64,000 nucleotides of DNA, from assembly GCA_033961575.1 (NCBI GenBank), contig CM066732.1, positions 106,332,687 to 106,396,686 on the forward strand, read 5' to 3'. Position 1 is the first letter of the stretch. The number at the start of each line of letters is the position of its first letter. Positions 12,535 through 24,912 of this stretch are shown in pieces. The notes below the pieces were generated by a model. That model was not told the origin of the DNA. It did no database searches and saw nothing but the letters and a program-made list of their open reading frames with translations. The translations under genes were made by a program, and so were the position numbers. The DNA is from Aselliscus stoliczkanus (lineage: Eukaryota > Chordata > Mammalia > Chiroptera > Hipposideridae).

Positions 12535-12615
12535 GAGCACATGATTCGAGAGGATGCCAAGGGCCTGACACCCAGACAGTGTGCTATCATGGAGGTGGTC
12601 CTGGCTACCATCAAG
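12535..12615 (+). CDS. UNC13C: UNC13 family exon C (81 nt, MUN domain)
   Basis: This exon has 27 in-frame codons containing [17 protein letters not shown] and VVLATIK. The acceptor is CTGTTTTCCAG and the donor GTGAGG, with phase 0 on both sides. The block follows SKLK and precedes QYFHAGG in UNC13 proteins, matching the neighbouring exons. The residues after the TPRQCA core ([10 protein letters not shown]) are the ones I associate with UNC13C; UNC13A and UNC13B read differently here. An L1-type 3' end in antisense lies at about 12402-12495, leaving only about 40 bp of unique sequence, including the pyrimidine tract, before the acceptor. Confidence 0.92.
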
Positions 12616-14769
12616 GTGAGGCTATAGTGCACCTGGATATGCATCCACAATCCTTGGTGCACTCTCAGAGAATGGTACCCCAGATGCATATCTGTAGAGC
12701 TGTGCTATCCATGGATACAATAGACAGTTGGATAGGTACGTTCCCAGAATGTGTCAGATTCAGCCCATACTATCTCCTTATTACGTCCATATTGCTCTGC
12801 CCTGGTACTTGCCTCCTTTGTCTATCTCCAGAAAACATGCATGAAGCCTATGTTGTAACATATGTTTTCAAAGAAAGGCATGTGCTATCCCCAAAGCCCA
12901 GTTAAAGAGGTGCTTCAGGGGATTTGGGGTTAACAGAATGTCTTTTCATCTGTTCTATGCTTGTTGAAACAGCTTTTAAAAGATCAATCTTCTCCTCTTT
13001 CTTAAGTAAGCGCAATAATTTAATTTTCTGCTGAAAACCCACAGGCATTATGTTATGTGTATCAGTTTTTCATAGCCATTGGTTGACCAAAAGTTATTGT
13101 AGTGTGGGCCAAACGTGGGCTCATCTAAAAATTTAGCTTAAAAGTTCTTTGTTTTCATAATTATAGACATTAATTTTACATTTATATGTGAAAGTTTATT
13201 AAAGCATGAAAAAATTCATTGTCTCCTGCATTTAAACCATGTCCAATGTCTTCACGCTTCCTCTATTATCCAGAATGTGTGAACAGTGTAGCAAAAAGCA
13301 CCAGCTCCCAGGAGCCATTTTCAGAGTACAGAATAGTCTCACTGGATAAAAACAATCAGTACAATGGCATTGATTAAAAGAGTTCGACCTGTATAACAAT
13401 TAGCCACCTTCACAGAACTATCACCTCAGGGCTTTTGTTTTGCAGTGTCGGCATTTAAAAAGAAGCTATCTTTTGCTTCTTCAATGTCAAAAACAGCAAA
13501 ATGAAATCTGTGAGGTGAGAGTTTTGTGACACCTGGTGGAAATTGGTGAGTGTGAATTTAGACAGTGAGATTCCAGAAATGGAGTTTCTAAAGATACAGT
13601 AAGAGTAGTGCCTGGAAAGATGGAACTTTTGCAAAGTAATTTTGAAGAAAAAATGGAAAACATGAAAAAGAAACAACAGGGAAATCATGTAAAACCAGTT
13701 CTTTTTAAAAATTATTTTCAAAAATATAAATAAAAAATGACTGACCTTTGGAGTTGGAGCAGTACTAATTGCTGGAGAAAAGTAAGAACTCTGAAGTGCA
13801 CCATGAAGAGGAAAAAAAGGAAAATTTTTAGACTCTGACCTCAGCCCTTCATGGCTGACTTTAATAGAGCAAGGAAAATGTATTCTGTGAAAATAGGGAA
13901 TGGCATACAAAGTATCAACAGATCTGGCTCCCCAATCCCAACATTTCTCTACTTCTTCTTGGTAAGGACACTTGACCACCACCTGCAGACTGAGTCCAGT
14001 CCAGGCCCTGGTATACCCTGATCCCCAAGAAAACCCCCTGGATCTGTATCCTGACAGCTCAGCTATCCCATCTTCCTGTCCAGGTCGTCTGCTAGATCTT
14101 TCAATTTAGCGTCAGCTGCCAGATCCTTGCCTACCTCTTTAAGGACTTACCTGGTGTCCAAGATCCAGTCAGAGGACCTGTGTCATTATCTTGTTCTTCC
14201 AGGACTGGAGTCTGACCCTGGTCTCCCTGAGCCTCAGAGCCTGAAGTCAGGTCTCCAGCTCCCCTAGGCCCCAACTTCTGTGATGCCGCCTATTTCTTGG
14301 GGGCCTGCTGTGCCTGCTATTAGACTCTCTTGCCTCTGTGTTCTGCCCACCTGCCAAGGCAGTTCACCTGATGGCTGCTTTCAAAGGCCTTGTCATCCGT
14401 TAGCCGAAGCGAGGACTCCCTTTATCTTGTCTGCATCTGAGATTTGCCCCTACTGACTGTCCTACCGAGTATTAATTCTGATATGGACTACAGAGAAATT
14501 CAGGAGACGGAGGAATACTACTTAAAATAATTGGAACCCCAGCGTCTGCCTGGAGCCCAGTAAAGGGAACACTAGACGGCAAACAGAGACCTTGTAAGAA
14601 AGATGTTCTTAGAAACAACATAGGCTACCCAGACTAAATCCCAAAGTCTGCCCCCCAAAAATCAGCCTTAATTTCTCTTTAGCTCAAGTGAAGTAAATAA
14701 GGTGGAGAAAACAAGTTTGTAGGAGGGAGACTGAAATAGTGGTTTCCATTTTATCAAATGTCTTTAAGG
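12616..14769. other. Intron C-D, first part, with a GC-richer block of unknown origin
   Basis: No repeat family was recognised. From about 13980 to 14480 the base composition rises in G+C and the text looks unlike the surrounding intron (runs such as 'ctgagcctcagagcctgaa'), which suggests a decayed retroelement or retrocopy. A 175-codon minus-strand open frame at 13455-13982 is low-complexity F/L/I/S-rich and was not accepted as a gene. Confidence 0.35.
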
Positions 14770-14958
14770 TATGTACATCATCTCACCTGAACCTTGTAAA
14801 TATCCTGGGTATTATACAGGTCAAGAATGATCATTTATATTTTATAGATGAGAAAACAGAGGCTAAGTGGGTTTCAGTTGTTTGTCTAAGGCCGCAGAGC
14901 TGCTAGTCACAGGCAGAGCTTAGGAAGAATCCCAGACTGTAAGGTCTGTGTCCTCGCT
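14770..14958 (-). repeat. MIR SINE, antisense
   Basis: 'agatgagaaaacagaggct', 'gtctaaggccgcagagctg' and 'caggcagagcttaggaaga' are the antisense form of the MIR core. Confidence 0.7.
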
Positions 14959-14960
14959 TC

Positions 14961-15046
14961 TATTGGGTTGTCAGAAAAGTCATGATGTGTTTTTTTCTAT
15001 GTTTTTCATTGCAAAAATGCGTCATAACTTTTCTGACAACCCAATA
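14961..15046. mobile_element. 82-bp mariner-type MITE with TA target duplication
   Basis: The left terminus 'ttgggttgtcagaaaagtca' is mirrored by the right terminus, whose reverse complement is 'ttgggttgtcagaaaagtta'. The inner arms pair imperfectly. A TA dinucleotide flanks each end (14961-14962, 15045-15046), as for Tc1/mariner transposition. The whole element is one hairpin without coding sequence, like the MADE1-type mariner MITEs of other mammals. Confidence 0.85.
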
Positions 15047-15986
15047 TGTCACATTATTTCACTAAATGTTAACTATAGGTAAAATAGAGAAGGCTAAAAT
15101 GGATACTATTTCTTCAGAGTGGTTAGTTCTTTCTAAATTAAAATACCAGATTTCAATGATTTGGATTATTTTCAAATTTTTTAAAAAAAATTTAAAATCC
15201 TTGAACCTCTATACAGGTTTTGATACAAATATTAACTCTCTTAAATAATAAGAATTTTATTGGACTATTTTGTCATGCCAGTCATGTGTCATTTCAACTA
15301 TAACTAGAAAGGGTAGAACATGGTGCAAAATGACAGAAATTACAGCTATCTGCTGCAGCTAGCATGGTTGGGCTTTGAGACATTCCATTCACCTGCCAAC
15401 TCAGCCAAATCAATAGTATTTAAAAATAAGAGTAGACAGGTGGCACTGTGAATGAGGCAGATAGCTGACAACTTAATCAGGATGTGCAAGCTAGTGGAGA
15501 GGCCAGTGGGGCAACCCTAGTTTGAAGCGGTCCAGCTTTGGAGTCTCAGAGCACAGCTTAGGAGGACTCAGGACTGCTGTGGGATTCCCTGAAGGTGGAT
15601 TTCTTTCAACGAGAAACAGGAGACATTTTTCCAACAGTAGGTACACTTAACATGAGCATGAATCCCCAGACTTAAGGAACTTCCTATATCTTGAACAATC
15701 TTCAGGTTATTTTATGATAAAATTTAAAATACCCAGAAAAAAGAAAAGATGGCTGGTTTTATGTTTTCCCACCCTTCCAAATTCCCCTGGAATACGTGTT
15801 ATTTGGACCTGAACATGACACTCTGCCATGTACGCAGCACATGTATTTGATTTCATTCAGTGGCAATACAGAGATTTGAAAATGATAAATATGTAGATCA
15901 GGGCCCTCTAGAAATCTGCATTTCTTGGTATAAAGGAAAGTATTTGGACTAAATATGAATATCTGTTCAAATATAGCTTTGGACTT
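15047..15986. other. Intron C-D: nothing recognised
   Basis: AT-rich intronic sequence with no clear repeat or exon. Confidence 0.4.
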
Positions 15987-16146
15987 TACTTACTACTTTC
16001 TTTTTTGTTTGTTTGTTTGTTTGTTTGTTTGTTTTTGAGGGCAGTGTCACTGACCCTCATATGTGGGACCCAAACCGGGGCCGCTGGCTTCCCAAGCCAG
16101 CGCTTAACCACCACACCACTCGGCCAGTCCTACTTACTACTTTCTT
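15987..16146 (-). mobile_element. Short-form tRNA-derived SINE with 16-bp target duplication
   Basis: The body is 16003-16130, antisense. Read on the minus strand it starts with a GGACTGGCCGAGTGG head, has a tRNA-like B box (ggtttgggtcc), ends at 'agtgacactgccctc' and runs into an AAAC-rich tail. A perfect direct repeat, 'tacttactactttctt', flanks it at 15987-16002 and 16131-16146, so the insertion is fairly recent. Confidence 0.92.
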
Positions 16147-16439
16147 ACTTAAGCCTAGGTAACACCATCTCTGACACTCAAGATTCCAGGCAAATAGCCG
16201 GATTGTGATGTTATGGCTCAGAGGTTCTTACTCTGAATAAGGTCCTATCCCATCCTGCTATCCGTTATTCATGAGGCAATTTTTGATGGCTGCTTCCCGG
16301 CATATTCTTCTTCTTCTTCTTCTTTTTTTTTAAATCATTTTAAGCATAGTTTTTGCATTATTTAAAATTCAGCTGCTCATGGGGAAACTAGGTTACCTAG
16401 TTTGAAGTATTGTACTTCAAAAATTATTATTTGAAGATT
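16147..16439. other. Intron C-D with (CTT)n tract
   Basis: A short (ttc)n simple repeat at about 16305-16330 runs into a T tract. Nothing else was recognised. Confidence 0.5.
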
Positions 16440-16925
16440 TATTGTATGTGGAAAATATGGTGAGCAAGGAAAAGGTGGCTGGAAATGAGAGATCTTGTTC
16501 TTGACTTAGGAATAAAGATTGTACAATTGATAAAATAAAATAGATGGGGATCAAGTGCTGGGGAGTACAGAAAGTCTGATAAATTCGCTATTGATGTATA
16601 GGGAATGACTTTCTGGAGAGGGAAATTTGGGGTTTGGAGGATACAGTGGGGAAAAGTGAGAGGGAAAGCTATGGTAGGCCTAGAGAAAAGCGTGAGTGAA
16701 ATATGAGAAGGTGTGGTCGAGCCAGAGAACTTCATAGTCTCATGTGGAGGAACATAGCATGACTGGTTGGCATTATAGGGAATAAAAGAGGAACATTGGA
16801 TGGGAGCCAAAATACTGAGGCTTAACCCTAAAGGTACAGACACTGAACTTCAGTTTGTGTGTTAAAGGGAGGGAGTAGCCTCATCTGATCTCATGCATTA
16901 AAGAGGTCTGCCTCTGTAAAAGAAA
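16440..16925 (-). repeat. L2-like degraded LINE, antisense
   Basis: The order tattgtatgtggaaaat, 'tagggaatgactttctgga' and gagggagtagcctcatctgat resembles antisense L2 body sequence. Very diverged, so tentative. The 134-codon minus-strand open frame at 16439-16843 is not recognisable as a protein. Confidence 0.4.
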
Positions 16926-17947
16926 ATAATTTTTTAATTATCTATCAAATATTTTAAAGTAAACCTTATTTGTTGAAAGCAGGTTATTATTTTATCTAAA
17001 TTTGCAAAATGAATCATCTGCCTGAATTTACCAAAATTATGATTCAGGTATTAGAAGAGGGAAAATGATGTTGGGAAATTGCTACCAAAATGATATCTGT
17101 AACCAAAAAGGAAATTCTCCTGCAAACTCATGAAGAAATATTAGCACTTTCCCATCAGTCTGTGAAAATAGATTGGGAAAGATCTTCAGATATATTACAA
17201 CTATGAAGAGTCAAAGTATTTAGAGAGTTTTTCATTGGGATTACTAAAGGAATGTTTTGCTAAGCATGCAGGCAATATTTATGCTGATTTTTTTTTTTTT
17301 TAATTTAGCAGTACTATTTTTTTCTCTCACAAATTACCACCAGGTCCAGGTCTGAAGTGCTTTATTTTTTTGGCAATTTCATGAAGAATACAAGGAACAG
17401 GAAAAAAAAAATCTCTGGGTGTTTTTCAAGATAAAGAAAATGATACTTCATGCTCACATAGCTCTTTCCAACCCCCATTCAGATATAATACCAGGGCCTC
17501 TCACCAGATAACTTCCGATTAGGAAGCCAGCATAGTACGGTGAAGAGAGGAAGCCTTTGCAGATATCAGAAAATGAATATCAATGCAAATGTCAATACAG
17601 CATTTGAAACTATGTGGGGTATAATACCACTGGCAATTAGAGTATCAGGATGGTGGGTGCTTAAGAGAGAGAAACACGAGTGTGCATGTTACTGTCCTCT
17701 CCTATGGGAATAAAAATAGGATTTAAGGGATTAGTGTCAGAAAAGTAAATGTTATCACCTATTAAATAATTAAAACAGCTCCTGTCATACAGAAAGCTCT
17801 TCATTAATGAAAAGTCCATGTTGCCTGGGAACTGGTCTACTTTGCAGGAACCCCTTTCTACTGTCAAACCCAGGATCCCACATACTCTGCTGCAATCCCA
17901 CATACTCCTTTCTCAATAAGCCCTTCGTTCTCACTCAGGGAAGCTAT
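16926..17947. other. Intron C-D: nothing recognised
   Basis: AT-rich with short T and A runs. No repeat family or exon was identified. Confidence 0.4.
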
Positions 17948-18105
17948 TAAAACTGATTCCCGGGCCGGCCAAGTGGCGCGGTGGTTAAGCGCTGGCTTGG
18001 GAAGCCAGCAGCCCCAGTTAGGGTCCCACGTGAGGGCCAGTGACACTGCCCTCAAAAAAACCCAAAACAAAACAAAAAATAAAAGCAAAAATAAAACTGA
18101 TTCCC
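17948..18105 (+). mobile_element. Short-form tRNA-derived SINE with 14-bp target duplication
   Basis: The body is 17962-18091. The GGGCCGGCCAAGTGGCGCGG head contains the A-box region and the B box is 'cagttagggtccc'. The 3' end 'agtgacactgccctc' goes straight into an A-rich tail (aaaacccaaaacaaaac). The direct repeat 'taaaactgattccc' occurs at 17948-17961 and 18092-18105. Confidence 0.92.
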
Positions 18106-18239
18106 TGCCCCAAGCAATAGGCCAGGCGCTTAAGGCCTTGCCTCTGGCCTTTGGTTCTATGTGCATCTTCTCACTGTAATAGGCACAAACCCTCCCTAAG
18201 AGACTTCAGTCTTTTCAGAGACACCCCTCTGGGAAGCAG

Positions 18240-18620
18240 TGTTGTCCCTTCTCTCACAGAGCCTCTAGACTAGATTAAAATATGGAAAAGACACGTTAAA
18301 AATTAGATAATGATAAGTGTTAAGTTATAAGACAACAGTGAAAGTGATGAAACAGGTGATGCAGATAAGGGGCACAGATAAAAAGTAGTAAGGATATCAA
18401 GGAGTGAGCACCCACTGTGAAGTCTAGAGATCAGGAAAAGCTGGAGAAGGGGCCTTGATGGGATGGAAGGGAGTTCACGGGCTGGAGAGGGCAGGGCAGA
18501 CAGGTTTTTCTTGGAGGAAGACTCATGACTTAACCATACTCAGGGAGAAAGTTCACCACGGAAAGGCACAAACAAGACCAGAGGGCGAGGAGTCAGTGAC
18601 TAGAGCATTCTATTGACTGA
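18240..18620 (-). repeat. L2-like degraded LINE, antisense
   Basis: Runs such as 'agataatgataagtgttaa', 'gggcagggcagacaggttt' and 'ggaggaagactcatgactt' have the look of antisense L2 body. No frame remains. Tentative. Confidence 0.4.
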
Positions 18621-21600
18621 ACTGGATTTCACTGGAGGTTTTCAAAGTAAAACAGTGTAAAATGAGGCAACAGGAAATGTTTGGATTGAAAGTACAGACG
18701 TCCAATTGCACCCTCAGTGGATTCTGTAAAAGAGGAGCCACATATTTTCAATTGCTGATTTTGAAAATAGATGGCATGCTAAAAGTGCCACTTTAGCAAT
18801 TGAAATTTTACAAGAATGTGCAAAATGGACTGAATGTTTTAAGATTGTAGTCACAGAGATCAGTTACAGTTATTTAATGCATAGGATGATGAGAGCTATC
18901 ACTAGGGTGGTGGCCTTAGGAGTAGAAAGTAAAAGATGGAGATGAGTGACACAAGAAAAGAAGTCACTGGAACTTGGCAGCTGAAATTGGAGAGAGTTAA
19001 AAAAGGAGCCCAAGGTGATTGAGAAGTTTCAACCAGGGGGTTGGGAAAGCATGGCTCCACTGAGAAAAGTGGCAAGTCAGGCAGAAGGGTTGTTTTTCTA
19101 TTGCCATGTTGGCATTAGACATGGTGACAGAAACACAGAAATAAAGATCCAGTAAACTGCTGGTGATGAGCTGGTGTTCAGGAAACAACTTAGGGCTAGA
19201 GTCTGGGGAGTTTTTCTACCAATTAAGTATATTTTTTTTACAAGTAGAGAGAACTTTACAGTTCACAAAGCTGTACCAGATAAAGTAATTAATTTTATCT
19301 TTACCATACCATTGTCAAGCACAGTGGCTATTTCTGTTCCCAATCTACAAATGAATAAACTGATATGCTGGGCTAAAATAATCTATGCAAAATCACATCG
19401 TACAGCAGAAAGATGAAGAATTACATTTTCTAGCACATTTTAAAGTAAAGAGCAGAGAGTCAAAGAGGTGAAGAGAATTCTAAAATTTCAGAATTGGAAA
19501 TATAACCTAACATCTTCACTTCCTGGCTCATACTGAGGAATGCCATCTGCTGTTAGCTATGCATTGGTGTTGTTAGCTATGCATTGGTCCTCCTTCTACC
19601 CTTTGAAACTTCTATAAAATAATTCTATTTCTTTTTCTATATGATAGCCATGCAGACATTGAATAACACTATCTTCCTGCCCTAAGTTTTCTGCAGCTGT
19701 TTATTAAATAACTTGTCTTTGAGATCTTACAAAATTCTCATCTACCTCTACTTTTTATTTCTTACAAACGAGGAAGCCTAGGAATGAATTAGGAATAACC
19801 CAATATTCTGGATTTCTTCTAACCAGCAGAGAATGTTGTTGCTCTGTCACACCTTTTGTCTTGACCTGTCTGCCTAGATTAATGCATGATGAGATTTCAT
19901 TAGCTTTGATAGCTGCCCCATCACTTATTAAATCACATTGAACTTGAGAGCAAATAAATCTTTGTGGCTTTTAAATTTTTACTGATGTTAATAAGCCAAG
20001 TCACCTCCATTCTGAACTTTGCAGTAAATTTTGATCATGAATACAGGCCTTTTCACGTTCCCTTTGTCATCTGATCCTATAAATGGTGACCCACCATTCC
20101 AGACCGCCAAGGCCTTTCTGAAGCCTGATTCTGTCATCCAATGTAATAACTTCAAGCTTTGGCTCAACTGCACATTTGAAAACCCTGCTTTCTGCCTTTA
20201 CTGTCCAAGTCCATGGTGAAAACATGAGACAGGACAGAGCCAAGGGTAGAAAATGTCACCCAGCTGACAGCCTGATCCCCGACAGCACTAAGCAGCCAAC
20301 TTCTCCATGTTCCTCTAACTGTTTGAACATTCCTTTCTGAATGAGAAGGAAATAACCTCCCCAAATGTGTTATTCTGCCAATTATTTTTAGCTCATCTGC
20401 ACCAGTCTGGGTAAGACATCTGAACAGTTCAAACTGGAGATTTGGGGATTATGCTGCAGGTTGCAGAGGAACAATAAGAAACTGAGTCATAGATTTTTGT
20501 TTAGAACAAATGGAGAATAATCCACTTTCCACATGCATAAGGGAAACATCCAGAAGGCTTTAAACCCCACATTCACAATTCCCCTCTAGGCTATAATTCT
20601 CCTACAAAATACTTCATAATAACTAATGGAGGTAACTCAGCTCTACTGAGCTGTGGATAGTGGGTGTTAATGGCTAAGACATTCACTCCCACACATCAAC
20701 CCCACCTTTTTATCCTTCAAACCCAAGCCTCAGCAAAATACAGATCCTCCTCTCCTGCTGCTTCAGGGGACCTTGCTAAGAGTCAAAACTGAATGACAAA
20801 GCACAGGCACCTCCTCCATTCTTCTGATTATCTGTGCTGGTGAGATGAGCAGATCCTGGTTCTTAGTGTGACAGGAAAAGAGGGTTCTTGGCTTCACATA
20901 GGAAAGAGTTCAAACGTGAGCTGATATAGAGTTTAAGAAAGTTTATTTAGCAGAGAGTGAATAAGAAAACAAAGGCCACCCCATAGACCCTGGTAGTCTC
21001 TAATTGCTAGTGGAAGAGAGACCCTCTGCACCCCCAGGGCTAGGATTTCTATGTGTTTTTTGCTTCCATGAAAAATTCATTGGCATGGGGGGAAAGGAGG
21101 ATAGACGAGCAATGGTAAACTTATCTTTAACTTCCTTAAGGTGCAGGAAGAATGGGGGCAGGTGTGTTCTTCACTCTTGTAAAGCACAGCCTCTATTTTA
21201 TCTACCAAGGTCTTAACTACAGGGATGGTGATAATGGAATCTCTAGTCTTCGGATAGTTTGCTCTGTGTGATTGATGAATGTCTGCCTGAGTTCTGTGTC
21301 TGGCAGCACATAGGCAGCGGGCTTGGAACCCAACGTCCTAGTTCCTTCTGTAAAAGTAGTCCTCATATTCCTTCCCTATATTATTAGGAGCTGTGGCCCA
21401 GGTTCTGAGCATAGTGTGAAAGGCCTCCATAAAGTAGCATTTCATCAAGTTTGTATTTACATAACCCTAGAAGTCATTTCCTTTGCTCTTTGAGTGAGGA
21501 GCTAATGAGGTTATTTATCTGCATTCAGTAAGTGAAGACTTTCATTCTTGGCATATGGCAACTTGTTTTCTCTCCTAATTGCTACCTCCTGTCTGGGTTT

Positions 21601-22120
21601 GTCTTGCAACATCTCCTATCATACAATGCACCCAAAAGACAATGCACCCAAAAGACAAAGGCATCATTTCTTCCCCTACAAATCTGTGCACTTACTATCC
21701 TGCTAGAGCTTTTAGCAGAAGTCAGTTCAGTGTCATAACCTAGAGCTCTAGGGAGATGCTGAGGCATCTCAGTTTCCTCAGTAACAAACGCATACCTCGT
21801 TCATGTTTTCAATTCATGGTCAGCCCCCACGTCCCAAAGTCCTATGACATAACACCTTTATAGTAAAAACATGTCCTCTTATAAAATTATTGTACAGGGC
21901 TCAAGAACAAATACATAGTTTATGCCTTCATAGCCTCACTCTAGTTCCTTTCTTCCATGAAGCCTTCTAGACCCTCAAAAATATCTCAATTATATGAAGT
22001 CCTGTCACATTCTTCTATCTTAGGGTTTCCTAAATCATATTCTATGGAATACTTCTGCCCCCTAGAGTGTTAATAGATGCCCTGTGTGGTAGGCGTCCTT
22101 GAGACAAAGAATTTTAAGAA
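18621..22120. other. Intron C-D: mostly unassigned, small tandem duplications
   Basis: A 20-bp-period duplication of 'tgttagctatgcattggt' lies at 19551-19588, and a 16-bp duplication of acaatgcacccaaaag at about 21624-21655. The stretch 20870-21400 has a long 'agtttaagaaagtttattta' context suggestive of an antisense LTR, but I cannot name a family. No exon was recognised. Confidence 0.35.
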
Positions 22121-22642
22121 CCAGGTAGTGGTTCATCCTTATCCATGGTTTTACTTTCTGTGGTTTCAGTTACCCGCAGTCCACCACAGTCCAAAAATAT
22201 TACATGAAAAATTTCAGAAATAAACAATTCATAAGTTTTGAAATGGGCAGCAGGACATGAATCCTGCTGTCCTGCAGGACATGAATCATCCCTTTGTTCA
22301 GCATCTCCACAGCATCTCCACACTGTTAGTCACTTAGTATCTTAGATCTTGGTCATCAGATCAACTGTCCTGTTATCATAGGGCTTGTGTTCAAGTAACA
22401 CTTCTTTTACTGAATCATGCCACATTCACATGACTTTTATTACAGCATATTGTTATAATTGCTATATTTTATGATCCATTGTTGTTAAACCCTCACTGTG
22501 CCTAATTTATAAATTAGACTTTATTATAGATATGTACATATAGGAAAAAACATAATCTATATAGGGTTGGTTCTATCCATGGTTTCAGGCACCCACTGGG
22601 GGTCTTGGAGCGTACGCCCTGCTGATAAGAGGAAACTACTGT
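22121..22642. mobile_element. Tigger/MER2-type DNA transposon, non-autonomous
   Basis: One end reads ccttatccatggttttactttctg and 'gtggtttcagttacccgca', followed by 'agaaataaacaattcataa'. The other end has 'ccatggtttcaggcaccca', 'ctgggggtcttggagcgta' and 'gataagaggaaactactgt'. These are the paired ends of the Tigger/MER2 group of TcMar elements. No transposase frame remains. The interior holds small local duplications of 'gcaggacatgaatc' and 'cagcatctccac'. Confidence 0.85.
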
Positions 22643-24840
22643 GTGTTAATGAAAGGTTACACGGATTTCTTTATCAGAGAGAATCTCAGAGCCTTTAATA
22701 TGGTCATAAGCATTGTGAGCCTTTAAGACTGCAATGTTATCCATCTCTTAACTTTTCTAGGCTCTCTACTGAGAGAAGCAACTTGAAGCTTCCAGACAGC
22801 ACAAGTTTATTGATGAGAATAGAATGATAGTAGCAAAACAATACAGTTGAAACTATACCAAAGGAATATATTGTGAGAACTACAAGTACCTCAATCCTTC
22901 TTATTTAGACTCCTAGGGTTTCTCTTGGTTCCCCAGTGGGATTGTCTTCTTTCTCAGTCCACTGTTGTGACTTACCTAGTGGCTGCTGACGTTTAAAATG
23001 GCAGTGCTGATAAACTGATAAATACCAGAGATGTCACCTCTTTGGTAATCTCTACTGATTCCTTCCCCAGAAGAATTGTTTGCCTCCCCCCATTATCTGT
23101 ATTTCAAATCATTTTTTTTACATGTACAACATATTATTGAAGTCATTTATTGGCATTTTGGTTCCATTTGCTACTAAATTATAATCCCTTTGAGAGCAAT
23201 GTCTGGCTTTATATCCTTGGCCTCCAGCACATGGTCTGGCTCACAATACAGGTGTAACAAATATTTGTTAAGGGAAAAAGAACAGGCAGGAAGGCAGACT
23301 CTGACAAGGATGCGGCCAGGGTGAGCCAAGGGCCCATGGCCCTGTCCTCACAAATTAAACACTAAAAATTATGGTCACCCTTATGAATGCTGTCATCCAT
23401 GCTACTGTTAAAGAACAGTTTTTAAAAGAGGGTATAATTGTAACATTCATGCAGTTGTGACATATGCCAAAAATGTTAGTCAATTAATGGGGGAAACAGT
23501 AAGCTCTTACAACTAGTTCAAAGGAAAATTCCAAGAAGCACACATAAGGATTAGCAATAAGGAAAGCCGAAAAAAATTTACAAATAGAAGCAAAACAGAT
23601 CTAGTCACAGAACAATAATCAGTTCCATCCTGCCAGAAGTTATTAATTTGCATTTCTATGGACAAGCGTCATTTACATTATTACCCATTTTCTACAATTT
23701 ACAGAGTTTTAAATAGCTTAAAGACAATGAAAAGTGAAAGTAACCCAGATGGGTATACTTATGAGAACACCCAATAATCATTTCAAAGTCTTTCACAATC
23801 TTTCTTGACAACTCTCATTAGCCCCAAAAGATGGCAAAATACCATTTTAATTGCTTCTTATTATTCTTCCTATACTCCCTTTTATTATAATTTTCTAGCA
23901 CTTAGGCTCAGGTTTGATACTACTGGGTGGAGCTTGTCTGAGAAACATCGGGAGGGAGAATGTGTTCCGTTGCAGAGATCCTGCCTATTCTTGGTTCAGT
24001 TTCTCCCATTGCTGTTTAACCTTAGGGTAAGTTCTTTCTTTCATCTGATAGCTCCTTGGTTCATTATATAAACAGATCTCCAGACAGCACCCCTTCACTC
24101 CTCTGGGAGAGTGGCCAAGACCAAACTAAATGTTCCTCTCTCAATACATCTATTTAATCCTTTCACCTTAAATATCATGTTTCCTGAATAAAGGAACTAT
24201 CTTTTTTTTTTTTCCATCCACTGAAGTACCTGAAACAATTCTGGACTCATAATCCTCAATAAATACTTTCTACTTGTGAAAATACTTTAACATTTTTATA
24301 AGAAGATCAAAGTGCAGAATAATTTTAAATGTTGTATCTTTGTCAACTTTTGAAAAGCAAGAAAAGGCTTTTCCCAGTTTTCTATGCCTCCTCTTCATAA
24401 CCATGCATAGCTTTTGCTACAACTTGTGTTCTCACAATGCACCCAGCTAGAATCAGGTAATGGAATTGTTTTCTCCTTGGGAATGGTGTCAAGAATTGGA
24501 GCAATCTTTCTTCAGATTATATCCCCATTGCCTACTTTCTCTAGCCTGCAGCCTGAATCTTGTCTACATTACACTATTTAAGAGTGCTCTCAGATGCCTA
24601 GAAATGTGCAAAATACTTTTCTAAGTCTCATGTTGAATAGGGGGAAACAATTAGATAATTATGATTTTTCGGTTTATTGAATTGTTTTAGCTCAGAATTG
24701 TTTAAGGAATGGGATGGAGGGATGATACATATCCATTTAATAGATATATCAGAATTATTTATTGAGCTTTTTCAAAATATGTCATTTTGTGAGACCATAG
24801 ATCATAGTGAGCCACATTGCAATGACTGTGTAGTTCAGCT
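22643..24840. other. Intron C-D: nothing recognised
   Basis: AT-rich sequence with a T run at about 24201-24213 followed by a weak MIR/L2-like end ('cctcaataaatactttcta'). No exon was seen. Confidence 0.4.
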
Positions 24841-24845
24841 TGTTA

Positions 24846-24912
24846 GAGGGAGAGAGAGAGTAGAGAGAGACAGAGAGAGGGAGAAGGAGAAAGAGGGAGA
24901 GGGAGAGGGGAA
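24846..24912. repeat. (GA)n / (GAGAGG)n purine tract
   Basis: An imperfect GA-rich simple repeat lies on the plus strand, with 'gagagagagagtagagagag' near its start. Confidence 0.9.

Noticed and set aside
13455..13982. 175-codon minus-strand open frame
   Set aside because: F/L/I/S-rich translation of AT-rich DNA, no recognisable domain, no splice or promoter support.
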